Positions 44,541 to 53,227 of a stretch of DNA of 64,000 nt are shown one piece after another. The position numbers and the translations under genes are program-made. This DNA is from Streptomyces sp. V3I8 (GTDB taxonomy: Bacteria; Actinomycetota; Actinomycetes; Streptomycetales; Streptomycetaceae): the NCBI RefSeq assembly GCF_030817535.1, contig NZ_JAUSZL010000002.1:4340001-4404000 (forward strand), in the 5' to 3' direction. Numbering within the stretch: position 1 is the stretch's first letter; the number at the start of each line of letters is the position of its first letter. The notes beneath the pieces are model-generated. The model searched no databases and was not told the origin of the DNA. It saw only the letters and a list, made by a program, of their open reading frames with translations.

Positions 44541-47261
44541 CTAGCCCGTGGAGCCTCCGAAGAGGCCGCCGTTGCTGTTGCCCCTGCTGTTGCCCTCCTC
44601 CTCGGATTCCGTGGGTGAGGCACTCACCCCGCCGTCCGTGCCTCCGGTCTCCGTGCCGCCGTTCTCCGTACCGCCGGTCTCCTCGCAGTCGAAGTCGAAG
44701 TTGCCGCAGGTCTCGGTCGGGGTGGCGCTGGGAGACGGCTCGCTCTTCGTCGGCGTGGGACTCGGCTTCTCCGTCTCCTCCTCCTCTTCCTCCGTCACGG
44801 TGGGCGTGGGGGTCGGGGTCGGGGTCGGGACGTCGTCGACGACCTCGCCGATGGGCTCGGGCGTCGGGAACTGCTCGACTTTCGTGCCCTTGAGCGCCTG
44901 CTCCATGTAGTCGTGCCAGATCTCGGCCGGGAACGAGGCGCCGTGGATCTTCTCCTGGCCACCGGTTCCGAACATCTCCAGGAACTCGCGCTTCTTGTTG
45001 GACTCGTCGTCGTCCAGGCGGTACATGGAGATCGCGGTCGAGAGCTGCGGGGTGTACCCGACGAACCAGGCGGACTTGTTGCCGTCGGTCGTACCGGTCT
45101 TGCCCGCCACCGGCCGGTTGGTCAGCTTCGCCGCGGTACCGGTGCCCTCGTCGACGACGGTCTTGAGGACGTCGGTGACGTTGTCGGCGACGGCCGGGAC
45201 GAAGGCCTCCTTCGCCTTGGCCACGTTCTTGTGCTGGAAGACCGTGCCGTCCTTGTCGGTGATCTCGTCGACCGAGTACGGATCGTTCTGCTTGCCGCTC
45301 GCCGCGAAGGTGCCGTAGGCGCCGGCCATGCGGATCGCGCTCGGGTCGGAGGTGCCGATGGAGAAGGACGGCACGCTGGCACTGGCCAGGCTGTCCTCCA
45401 GGATGCCGGCGTCCATGGCGGACTCCCGGACCTTGTCGAGGCCCACGTCCATGCCGAGCTGCACGTACGCGGAGTTCGAGGAGACCCTCATCGCCTCACG
45501 GAGGTCGATCCGGAAGCTGGGCGGGTTGTACGACTCGTCACCGTCGTTGCGCTGCAGCCACTCGCCGCCGTCCTTGTCCTGCCAGACGGTCCCGTCGTAT
45601 TTCTCGATCTTGAGCTTGTTCTTGCCGCTGTAGATGCTCTTGGGCGAGACCTTCTTCCTCTCGTCCTGGGCCTGGCCCGGCGCCAGGTCGGGATCGAGGA
45701 CGCCCCACTTCATGGCGGCCGCGAGGACGAACGGCTTGAAGGTCGAACCGACCTGGGCACCGGTCTGGTCGGCGTTGTTGGTGAAGTGCTTGGTCGCGTC
45801 CTCGCCGCCGTAGATGGCCTTGATGGCGCCGGTGTCCGGATCGATGGAGGCCCCGCCGAACTGGACGTGGGTGTCCGTCTTGGGCCGGGCCTTGTCCTTG
45901 ATGTTCTCCTTGCGGACCTTCTTCACCGCGGCTTCGAGCTGCTTGACCTTGTTCTTGTCGAAGGTCGTGTGGATCTCGTAGCCGCCCTCGCGGAGCTGCT
46001 TCTCGGTGATCCCGGTCTTCTCGCTGTTGTTGACGATGTACGCCTTGGCGAGGTCGACCAGGTAACCGACCTGGCCGCTCAGCTGGGCGTTCGACCGGGG
46101 GCTCTGGAGCTTGGGGAACTTCGTGTACTTGGCGCGCACCGACTGCTCCAGGTGCCCGTCCTTGACCATCTCGTCGAGGATCCAGCCCCACCGGTTCTCC
46201 GCGCGCGCACGGTTGGCGGCGGGAGTGGCGGCCGGGTCGATGGACTCCGCGCCCGCCGGGTCGTAGTACGTGGCTCCCTTGAGCACCGACGCGAGGAAGG
46301 CGCACTGGCTCGGGTTCAGATCTTTGGCGGCGCTGTCGAAGTACGTCCGCGCGGCGGCCTGGATGCCGTAGGCCCCGCGGCCGTAGTAGGCCGAGTTCAG
46401 GTAGCCGGCCATGATGTCGTCCTTGTCGACCTTGGCACCGACCTTGATGGAGACGAAGAGCTCCTTGAACTTGCGGGAGATCGTCTGCGACTGGTCCTCC
46501 AGCATGGCGTTCTTCACGTACTGCTGGGTGATCGTGGAGCCGCCCTGGGTCTGGCCGCCCTTGGCCATGTTGAACAGGGCCCGGCCGATGCCCATGGGGT
46601 CGACGCCCCGGTCGTTCTCGAACGACTTGTTCTCGGCCGAGATGACCGCGTAGCGCATCGCCTTGGGAATCTGGGAGTAGTCGATGATCTGCCGGTTCGT
46701 CTCACCACCGGTGGCGACCATCTGCGTATTGTCGGCCCAGTAGTAGACGTTGTTCTGCGCCTCCGCCGTCTTGGCCACGTCCGGCAGGCCCACCAGCGCG
46801 TACGCGACGCCCGCGACCGCCATCATGCTGCCGAAGAAGCCGATGAACAGTCCCGTCACGAGCTTCCAGGACGGCACCCAGCGGGCCGCCCCGTACCTGC
46901 CCGCGCGCGGGTAGTCGATGATCTGCTTCTTCGGCGGTACGGAACCGCGTCCGCGGCCCCGGCCGGGGCCGGTGGGCCCGCCGGGGCCACCCCGGCCACC
47001 GCCGCCGCGCCCGCCGGATCCCGCGCCGTCGGCCGTTCTGCGTCGACCGCCGCCGTTGGTGCTCCTCTGTGACGCCCGCCGGGCTTCGGCGCGGCTGCCG
47101 AACGGGCGTTCCTCACCCCCCGAGTCGTAGGAATCGGAAGGAGATTCGGTTTCGCCCCGCGGTGCCGCACGGCGGCCGGAGGACGAGCCGGTCTGGCCGC
47201 GTCGGGCAGCGGCACGTCCGCCACCCTGCGGCTGTGACGGTTTGCGACGGTGCTCGCTCAT
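44541..47261 (-). CDS. Bifunctional penicillin-binding protein (glycosyltransferase/transpeptidase)
   Basis: 906 aa, class A PBP. A cytoplasmic Gly/Arg-rich N-terminus of about 125 residues is followed by one membrane helix (LVTGLFIGFFGSMMAVAGVAYAL), the GT51 domain (catalytic Glu in AENKSFENDRG near 212, GGSTITQQYVKN) and the transpeptidase with STFK (near 505), SSN (near 594) and KTGT (near 720). The C-terminus is a Pro/Thr/Glu-rich tail with two Cys and a Gly-rich end, exposed at the surface. It polymerises and cross-links peptidoglycan. Confidence 0.95.
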   Translation of the reverse strand: MSEHRRKPSQPQGGGRAAARRGQTGSSSGRRAAPRGETESPSDSYDSGGEERPFGSRAEARRASQRSTNGGGRRRTADGAGSGGRGGGGRGGPGGPTGPGRGRGRGSVPPKKQIIDYPRAGRYGAARWVPSWKLVTGLFIGFFGSMMAVAGVAYALVGLPDVAKTAEAQNNVYYWADNTQMVATGGETNRQIIDYSQIPKAMRYAVISAENKSFENDRGVDPMGIGRALFNMAKGGQTQGGSTITQQYVKNAMLEDQSQTISRKFKELFVSIKVGAKVDKDDIMAGYLNSAYYGRGAYGIQAAARTYFDSAAKDLNPSQCAFLASVLKGATYYDPAGAESIDPAATPAANRARAENRWGWILDEMVKDGHLEQSVRAKYTKFPKLQSPRSNAQLSGQVGYLVDLAKAYIVNNSEKTGITEKQLREGGYEIHTTFDKNKVKQLEAAVKKVRKENIKDKARPKTDTHVQFGGASIDPDTGAIKAIYGGEDATKHFTNNADQTGAQVGSTFKPFVLAAAMKWGVLDPDLAPGQAQDERKKVSPKSIYSGKNKLKIEKYDGTVWQDKDGGEWLQRNDGDESYNPPSFRIDLREAMRVSSNSAYVQLGMDVGLDKVRESAMDAGILEDSLASASVPSFSIGTSDPSAIRMAGAYGTFAASGKQNDPYSVDEITDKDGTVFQHKNVAKAKEAFVPAVADNVTDVLKTVVDEGTGTAAKLTNRPVAGKTGTTDGNKSAWFVGYTPQLSTAISMYRLDDDESNKKREFLEMFGTGGQEKIHGASFPAEIWHDYMEQALKGTKVEQFPTPEPIGEVVDDVPTPTPTPTPTVTEEEEEETEKPSPTPTKSEPSPSATPTETCGNFDFDCEETGGTENGGTETGGTDGGVSASPTESEEEGNSRGNSNGGLFGGSTG

Positions 47262-47560
47262 CGAACGATTACTCCTCGGGCAGGCGCACCTGAGCGCGCC
47301 TGGAAACAGCGGCTGGTTTCCGGTCCCCCCGAAGTACGGATGCGGTCGTTTTTACATTCATCCGTACCGCACCGAGGGCATGGACGTCCCCAGGCGTCAC
47401 TCGGTTCCCGGTGGTTTGCATGGCGCACAGACTACGCACCGTCAAACCCCGCCTAGGACCGAAGTTCAGCCCAAATCAGGCAACTTGCTTCCTACGAATC
47501 AGTGATGTGACCCCGTTCACCCTGCTCCCTCTTGTCGCAGGCGGAGGACCGATCTATCGT

Positions 47561-47587
47561 GCTGATGTATCGAGTCGATACATCAGC
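47561..47587. promoter_or_regulatory. 27-bp palindromic operator upstream of padR-ino1
   Basis: A perfect inverted repeat with 13-bp arms (GCTGATGTATCGA) about one central base, 49 bp before the padR start. Its inner ATGT...ACAT halves are those of PadR operators. Probably bound by the adjacent PadR protein. Confidence 0.75.
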
Positions 47588-47635
47588 TCGGCATAAAGAC
47601 CGTCACGGCAGAACCGCGGCAGAGAGGAGGCGACG

Positions 47636-48316
47636 ATGAGCCGGCGTTCCGGGATCCTCGAGTTCGCCGTCCTCGGCCTTCTCCGCGAGTCCCCGATGCA
47701 CGGCTATGAGCTGCGCAAACGCCTCAATACGTCACTGGGTGTGTTCCGTGCGTTCAGCTACGGGACGCTCTACCCCTGCCTCAAGACGCTGGTCGCCAAC
47801 GGCTGGTTGATCGAGGAGCCGGGGAACACCCCCGAGGACGCACTGGCGACGACCCTGTCAGGTCGCCGCGCCAAGATCGTCTACAGGTTGACGGCGGAGG
47901 GCAAGGAACATTTCGAGGACCTGCTCTCGCAGACGGGCCCCGACGCGTACGAGGACGAGCACTTCGCCGCTCGTTTCGCGTTTTTCGGCCAGACGTCACG
48001 GGACGTACGGATGCGGGTCCTCGAAGGCCGCCGCAGCCGGCTCGAGGAGCGACTGGAGAAGATGCGCGCCTCACTGGCGCGCACCCGGGAGCGCCTCGAC
48101 GACTACACGCTTGAGCTCCAGCGCCACGGAATGGAGTCCGTGGAGCGCGAAGTGCGCTGGCTGAACGAGCTCATCGAGAGCGAGCGGGCGGGCCGGGACC
48201 AACGTCCCGGACCCGACGGCTCCGCTCAGCACGACAACACATCTGGGGAGTCGGGCGGCCTGCCCCGGCCCGGGGGTACCCCCGGGCCGGATCCGTCCGG
48301 CGACACTGCCACGTGA
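47636..48316 (+). CDS. PadR-family transcriptional regulator
   Basis: 226 aa. The winged helix ([25 protein letters not shown]) with the conserved [11 protein letters not shown] motif, a coiled-coil dimerisation helix ([29 protein letters not shown]) and a disordered Pro/Gly tail. GAGGAGG precedes the ATG. It is followed after 44 bp by ino1 on the same strand, so autoregulation with ino1 is likely. Confidence 0.92.
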   Translation: MSRRSGILEFAVLGLLRESPMHGYELRKRLNTSLGVFRAFSYGTLYPCLKTLVANGWLIEEPGNTPEDALATTLSGRRAKIVYRLTAEGKEHFEDLLSQTGPDAYEDEHFAARFAFFGQTSRDVRMRVLEGRRSRLEERLEKMRASLARTRERLDDYTLELQRHGMESVEREVRWLNELIESERAGRDQRPGPDGSAQHDNTSGESGGLPRPGGTPGPDPSGDTAT

Positions 48317-48360
48317 GGTCCGCTCAGGGCTTCACCGAGTACACACAGGGAGCAACCGGA

Positions 48361-49443
48361 ATGGGTTCGGTTCGCGTAGCCATCGTCGGCGTGGGCAACT
48401 GCGCCGCCTCGCTGGTTCAGGGCGTCGAGTACTACAAGGACGCCGATCCGGCGTCCAAGGTGCCGGGTCTGATGCACGTGAAGTTCGGCGAGTACCACGT
48501 GGGTGACGTCGAGTTCGTCGCCGCCTTCGACGTCGACGCGAAGAAGGTCGGCCTCGACCTCTCGGACGCCATCGGCGCCAGCGAGAACAACACCATCAAG
48601 ATCTGCGACGTCCCGAACAAGGGCGTCACGGTCCAGCGCGGCCACACCCATGACGGGCTCGGCAAGTACTACCGCGAGACCATCGAGGAGTCGGACGAGG
48701 CCCCGGTCGACGTCGTCAAGGTCCTCAAGGACCAGCAGGTCGACGTCCTCGTCTGCTACCTGCCCGTCGGTTCCGAGGACGCGGCGAAGTTCTACGCCCA
48801 GTGCGCCATCGACGCCAAGGTCGCCTTCGTCAACGCCCTGCCGGTCTTCATCGCCGGTACCAAGGAGTGGGCGGACAAGTTCACCGAGGCGGGCGTCCCG
48901 ATCATCGGTGACGACATCAAGTCGCAGGTCGGCGCCACCATCACGCACCGTGTGATGGCGAAGCTGTTCGAGGACCGCGGTGTCCGTCTCGAGCGCACCA
49001 TGCAGCTCAACGTCGGCGGCAACATGGACTTCAAGAACATGCTGGAGCGCGACCGCCTCGAGTCGAAGAAGATCTCGAAGACGCAGGCCGTCACCTCGCA
49101 GATCCCCGACCGCGACATGGGCGCGAAGAACGTCCACATCGGTCCCTCGGACTACGTGGCCTGGCTCGACGACCGCAAGTGGGCGTACGTCCGCCTCGAG
49201 GGCCGCGCCTTCGGTGACGTCCCGCTGAACCTGGAGTACAAGCTCGAGGTCTGGGACTCCCCGAACTCCGCGGGTGTCATCATCGACGCCCTGCGCGCCG
49301 CGAAGATCGCCAAGGACCGCGGTATCGGCGGCCCGATCCTCTCCGCGTCGAGCTACTTCATGAAGTCCCCGCCGGTCCAGTACTTCGACGACGAGGCCTA
49401 CGACAACGTCGAGAAGTTCATCAAGGGCGAGGTCGAGCGCTAG
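48361..49443 (+). CDS. ino1: Inositol-1-phosphate synthase
   Basis: 360 aa. The NAD-binding motif [14 protein letters not shown] lies at the N-terminus, with actinobacterial signatures [35 protein letters not shown] and a lysine-rich active site. It isomerises glucose-6-phosphate to inositol-1-phosphate, precursor of mycothiol and phosphatidylinositol. The ATG at 48361 follows AGGGAG by 9 nt. Likely in one operon with padR and controlled by it. Confidence 0.95.
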   Translation: MGSVRVAIVGVGNCAASLVQGVEYYKDADPASKVPGLMHVKFGEYHVGDVEFVAAFDVDAKKVGLDLSDAIGASENNTIKICDVPNKGVTVQRGHTHDGLGKYYRETIEESDEAPVDVVKVLKDQQVDVLVCYLPVGSEDAAKFYAQCAIDAKVAFVNALPVFIAGTKEWADKFTEAGVPIIGDDIKSQVGATITHRVMAKLFEDRGVRLERTMQLNVGGNMDFKNMLERDRLESKKISKTQAVTSQIPDRDMGAKNVHIGPSDYVAWLDDRKWAYVRLEGRAFGDVPLNLEYKLEVWDSPNSAGVIIDALRAAKIAKDRGIGGPILSASSYFMKSPPVQYFDDEAYDNVEKFIKGEVER

Positions 49444-49466
49444 GACCCGTCCCGCGTACGGCTGTC

Positions 49467-49499
49467 GAGGGCTCCCGGGGCACTGCTCCGGGAGCCCTC
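49467..49499 (+). terminator. Terminator after ino1
   Basis: A perfect 12-bp stem (GAGGGCTCCCGG) with a 9-nt loop, 24 bp beyond the stop codon. Confidence 0.8.
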
Positions 49500-49521
49500 G
49501 CCCTGTGCGAGGCTGTGACCC

Positions 49522-50787
49522 ATGGCTGTCGTGGGTGACCTGCGCGTACTCCTGCGCCTCCGGAACTTCCGACGTCTGCTCGCCGTACGGCTGCTGTCGC
49601 AGGGTGCCGACGGGGTCTACCAGGTCGCCCTCGCCACGTACGTCGTCTTCTCGCCGGAGAAACAGACGTCGGCGGCCGCGATCGCCTCCGCGATGGCGGT
49701 CCTGCTCCTCCCGTACTCCCTCGTGGGCCCCTTCGCGGGGGTCCTGCTGGACCGCTGGAGGCGCCGCCAGGTCTTCCTGTACGGAAATCTGCTGCGGGCG
49801 CTCCTCGCCTCCCTGACGGCCGTCCTGATGCTGAGCGGCGTGCCCGACCAGCTCTTCTACGCCTCCGCCCTGTGCGTGACCGCCGTCAACAGGTTCGTGC
49901 TGGCCGGCCTGTCCGCAGCCCTGCCCCGGGTCGTCGACTCCGAGCGCCTGGTGACGGCCAACTCCCTGTCGCCCACGGCCGGCACGCTCGCCGCGACCCT
50001 CGGCGGCGGTCTCGCCTTCGTCGTACGGCTCGTGGGTTCCGACTCCGACGCGGCGGTCGTCCTGGTGGCAGCGGCCCTGTACGTGTGCTCCGCGCTCGCC
50101 TCGCTGCGCCTGGCCCCGGACCTGCTGGGTCCCGACCGGCAGCAGGTGCAGCCGCGGCTGAGGGCCGCGCTGACGGGCACCGCACGCGGTCTGGCGCAGG
50201 GCGTACGCCACCTTGCCCGGCCTTCCCGCCGGGAAGCCGCCTGGGCGCTCACCGCGATGACGCTGATGCGCTTCTGCTACGGCGCCCTGACGGTCATGGT
50301 GCTGATGCTCTGCCGGTACGCCTGGCCGTCGGGCCCCGACGACGACGGGCTCGCCCTCCTGGGCCTCGCCGTGGGGATCTCCGGGGCCGGCTTCTTCGCC
50401 GCGGCCGTGCTGACCCCGGCGGCGGTGAACCGGTTCGGGCCCGGTGGGTGGATCATCGTCTGCGCCGCCTCCGCCGCCGTCCTGGAACCGGCGCTGGGCC
50501 TCTCGTTCGCCGTGGCCCCCGTACTGGTCGCAGCCTTCGTCCTCGGACTGACCACGCAGGGCGCGAAGATCGCCACGGACACCGTGGTCCAGTCGTCCGT
50601 CGACGACAGCTTCCGTGGCCGGATCTTCGCCGTTTACGACGTCCTGTTCAACGTCGCCTTCGTCGGCGCCGCGGCGGTGGCTGCCCTGATGCTGCCCCCT
50701 GACGGCCGTTCCGTGGTGCTTGTGGTCACGATGGCCGTTATCTACGGGGCGGTTGCTGTCACTATGGCCCGCTTTGCTCGCCAGTAA
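49522..50787 (+). CDS. MFS-type transporter
   Basis: 421 aa, about 12 helices in the non-motif half of the major facilitator family (AVRLLSQGADGVYQVALATYVV, GVLLDRWRRRQVFL for the helix 2-3 loop). No substrate can be assigned. It is separated from ino1 by a terminator and begins a new unit. Confidence 0.85.
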   Translation: MAVVGDLRVLLRLRNFRRLLAVRLLSQGADGVYQVALATYVVFSPEKQTSAAAIASAMAVLLLPYSLVGPFAGVLLDRWRRRQVFLYGNLLRALLASLTAVLMLSGVPDQLFYASALCVTAVNRFVLAGLSAALPRVVDSERLVTANSLSPTAGTLAATLGGGLAFVVRLVGSDSDAAVVLVAAALYVCSALASLRLAPDLLGPDRQQVQPRLRAALTGTARGLAQGVRHLARPSRREAAWALTAMTLMRFCYGALTVMVLMLCRYAWPSGPDDDGLALLGLAVGISGAGFFAAAVLTPAAVNRFGPGGWIIVCAASAAVLEPALGLSFAVAPVLVAAFVLGLTTQGAKIATDTVVQSSVDDSFRGRIFAVYDVLFNVAFVGAAAVAALMLPPDGRSVVLVVTMAVIYGAVAVTMARFARQ

Positions 50788-50903
50788 GTGTCACATCAAT
50801 GCCACGAAGCCCCTCCGGGCTACGGAGTTGTCAGTGGGGCCCGATAGTTTACGTGCGTCTTATTTCGCGCCACGCGCTCTTACGTTCGAGGGGGACCCCC
50901 AAA

Positions 50904-51389
50904 GTGACCACTCCGCCGCCTCAGGGCCAGAATCCGTTCGCTCAGGGCCAGCCGCCCCAGGGCAACCCGTACGGACAGCAGCCCCCGCAAGGAAACCCGT
51001 ACGGGCAGCAGCCGCCGCAGGGCTACCCGCAGCAGCCGAACGCTCCGTACGCCCCGGTCCCGCCCGAGCCGCCGAAGCGCAACCTCAAGAAGTACCTGCG
51101 GTTCGCCATCCCCGTCGTCGTCCTCATAGTCGGCATCGGCGGCTGGCTGTCGAACCGCGATGACGCCCAGACGGCCAAGGTCGGCGACTGCATGAGCATC
51201 GGCAACCCGGACAGCACGACCGACCCGGACCTCGAGGTCGTGGACTGCGGCAGCTCCAAGGCCGCGTACAAGGTCGAGCAGAAGAAGAGCAACAGCACGG
51301 GCTGCGACCGCACCAAGTACGCCGAGTACACCGAGACCGGCGGCAGCAGTGACTTCACCCTCTGCCTGTCGGAGTACTCCTCCAAGTAG
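50904..51389 (+). CDS. Small membrane-anchored protein with Pro/Gln-rich head (LppU-like)
   Basis: 161 aa from the GTG at 50904, with GAGGGGG 8-9 nt before it. The first 65 residues repeat PPQGNPYGQQ. One membrane helix (FAIPVVVLIVGIGGWL) then exposes a domain with four Cys (VGDCMSIGN, VVDCGSS, TGCDRTKY, LCLSEYSS), probably two disulfides. No lipobox is present. The type recurs in actinobacteria as LppU-related proteins; function unknown. Confidence 0.8.
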   Translation: MTTPPPQGQNPFAQGQPPQGNPYGQQPPQGNPYGQQPPQGYPQQPNAPYAPVPPEPPKRNLKKYLRFAIPVVVLIVGIGGWLSNRDDAQTAKVGDCMSIGNPDSTTDPDLEVVDCGSSKAAYKVEQKKSNSTGCDRTKYAEYTETGGSSDFTLCLSEYSSK

Positions 51390-51427
51390 GAACGTGCTGA
51401 CGCACGAGCGGGAACATGCTGACGCGC

Positions 51428-51461
51428 GAGGGCCGTTGTTTCACGTGAAACAACGGCCCTC
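51428..51461. terminator. Terminator-like palindrome with parS apex
   Basis: A perfect 34-bp palindrome (outer arm GAGGGCCGTTG) centred on a parS site, between the convergent LppU-like and CCA-enzyme genes. Confidence 0.7.
51437..51452. other. parS: parS site 9 (ParB binding)
   Basis: Perfect 16-bp consensus, 55 bp from site 10. Confidence 0.93.
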
Positions 51462-51478
51462 GGCGTATCCGGTTCTTC

Positions 51479-51520
51479 CGCGGCGAGGTCATGTTTCACG
51501 TGAAACATGACCTCGCCGCG
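51479..51520. terminator. 42-bp perfect palindrome with parS apex
   Basis: A 42-bp perfect inverted repeat (outer arm CGCGGCGAGGTCA) that would fold into a very stable RNA hairpin just past the CCA-enzyme stop (the gene reads away on the minus strand). Confidence 0.7.
51492..51507. other. parS: parS site 10 (ParB binding)
   Basis: Perfect 16-bp consensus at the centre of the 42-bp palindrome. Confidence 0.93.
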
Positions 51521-51525
51521 CACTC

Positions 51526-52992
51526 TCAGCTCTGCTGCGCCCACCACTCCTTGAGCGCCGACACCGCCGCGTCGTGCTCCATCGGCCCGTTCTCGAGGCG
51601 CAGTTCCAGCAGGAACTTGTAGGCCTGCCCGATGGCCGGACCCGGCCGGATACCCAGGATCTCCATGATCTGGTTGCCGTCGAGGTCGGGCCTGATCGAG
51701 TCCAGCTCCTCCTGCTCCTGGAGCTGCGCCACGCGTTCCTCCAGACCGTCGTACGCGCGGGAGAGCGCCGTGGCCTTGCGCTTGTTCCGTGTCGTGCAGT
51801 CGGAACGGGTCAGCTTGTGGAGGCGGTCGAGGAGCGGACCCGCGTCACGGACGTAGCGGCGGACCGCCGAGTCCGTCCACTCCCCGGTGCCGTAGCCGTG
51901 GAAGCGCAGGTGCAGTTCGACCAGGCGCGAGACGTCCTTCACCAGCTCGTTGGAGTACTTGAGCGCCGTCATCCGCTTCTTGGTCATCTTGGCCCCCACC
52001 ACCTCGTGGTGGTGGAAGGAGACCCGCCCGTCCTCCTCGAAACGACGCGTCCGCGGCTTGCCGATGTCGTGCAGCAGGGCGGCCAGCCGCAGCGTGAGGT
52101 CCGGGCCGTTCTCCTCCAGCGCCATCGCCTGCTCCAGGACGATCAGCGTGTGGTCGTAGACGTCCTTGTGCCGGTGGTGCTCGTCCCGCTCCAGGCGCAG
52201 CGCGGGCAGCTCGGGCAGCACCCGGTCGGCGAGTCCCGTGTCGACCAGCAGCGTCAGCCCCTTGCGCGGGTGCGCCGAGACGATCAGCTTGTTCAGCTCG
52301 TCGCGCACGCGCTCGGCCGACACGATCTCGATACGGTCGGCCATGGCCTTCATCGCCGCGACGACGTCCGGTGCCACCTCGAAGTCGAGCTGCGCCCCGA
52401 AGCGCGCGGCACGCATCATTCGCAGCGGGTCGTCGGAGAAGGACGACTCGGGGGTGCCCGGCGTCCGCAGCACCCGGGCGGCGAGATCCGCGAGCCCGCC
52501 GTGCGGATCGATGAACTCCTTCTCGGGCAACGCCACGGCCATCGCGTTCACCGTGAAGTCACGGCGCACCAGGTCGTCCTCAATGGAGTCGCCGTAGGAC
52601 ACCTCGGGCTTGCGCGAGGTCCGGTCGTACGCCTCCGAGCGGTACGTCGTCACCTCGATCTGGAAGCTCTGGTCCACCTCTCCGACGCGGGCGTCCTTCT
52701 GCGCGCCCACCGTGCCGAAGGCGATCCCGACCTCCCACAGGGCATCCGCCCAGGGCCGCATGATCTTCACTACGTCGTCGGGGCGGGCGTCGGTCGTGAA
52801 GTCCAGGTCGTTGCCGAGCCGGCCGAGGAGGGCGTCCCGGACCGAGCCGCCGACGAGGGCGAGGGAGAACCCGGCCTCCTGAAAACGGAGCGCGAGTTCG
52901 TCGGCGACGGGGGACACCCGTAGCAGCTCGCTCACCGCGCGGCTCTGCACCTGGTTCAGGGCACTGGGACTGTCTTCGTTGGCGTTCGACAC
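51526..52992 (-). CDS. cca: tRNA nucleotidyltransferase (CCA-adding enzyme/polyA polymerase family)
   Basis: 488 aa from the GTG at 52992. The nucleotidyltransferase core has GGSVRDALLGR and the metal-binding DLDFTTDA (near 45-65), then RRDFTVNAMAV. The C-terminal HD domain has HDIGKP near 309. It adds or repairs the 3' CCA of tRNA. In Streptomyces this family member has also been annotated as poly(A) polymerase; sequence alone leaves either. No clear ribosome site; the start is placed by similarity to the family N-terminus. Confidence 0.9.
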   Translation of the reverse strand: MSNANEDSPSALNQVQSRAVSELLRVSPVADELALRFQEAGFSLALVGGSVRDALLGRLGNDLDFTTDARPDDVVKIMRPWADALWEVGIAFGTVGAQKDARVGEVDQSFQIEVTTYRSEAYDRTSRKPEVSYGDSIEDDLVRRDFTVNAMAVALPEKEFIDPHGGLADLAARVLRTPGTPESSFSDDPLRMMRAARFGAQLDFEVAPDVVAAMKAMADRIEIVSAERVRDELNKLIVSAHPRKGLTLLVDTGLADRVLPELPALRLERDEHHRHKDVYDHTLIVLEQAMALEENGPDLTLRLAALLHDIGKPRTRRFEEDGRVSFHHHEVVGAKMTKKRMTALKYSNELVKDVSRLVELHLRFHGYGTGEWTDSAVRRYVRDAGPLLDRLHKLTRSDCTTRNKRKATALSRAYDGLEERVAQLQEQEELDSIRPDLDGNQIMEILGIRPGPAIGQAYKFLLELRLENGPMEHDAAVSALKEWWAQQS

Positions 52993-53227
52993 AACAGAAA
53001 AGGGTACGTGGCCCCGACGCCCGCAGGCGCCTTCATTAAACGTGCATAGGCGTCCCGCCGGCTCCGGGCGTGGACACGGCCACAGATACGCTCCCATAGG
53101 GGGACAGCGCGGTCTCTTCTCCCGATCTTGTGGAGCGGACCGCGGCACTTACCCTCCGCGCGCATCGTTACCATGCGTGGACGCACCATCCGACGACCAC
53201 TGACGACGACGAGGGACGGGCGAGCGC

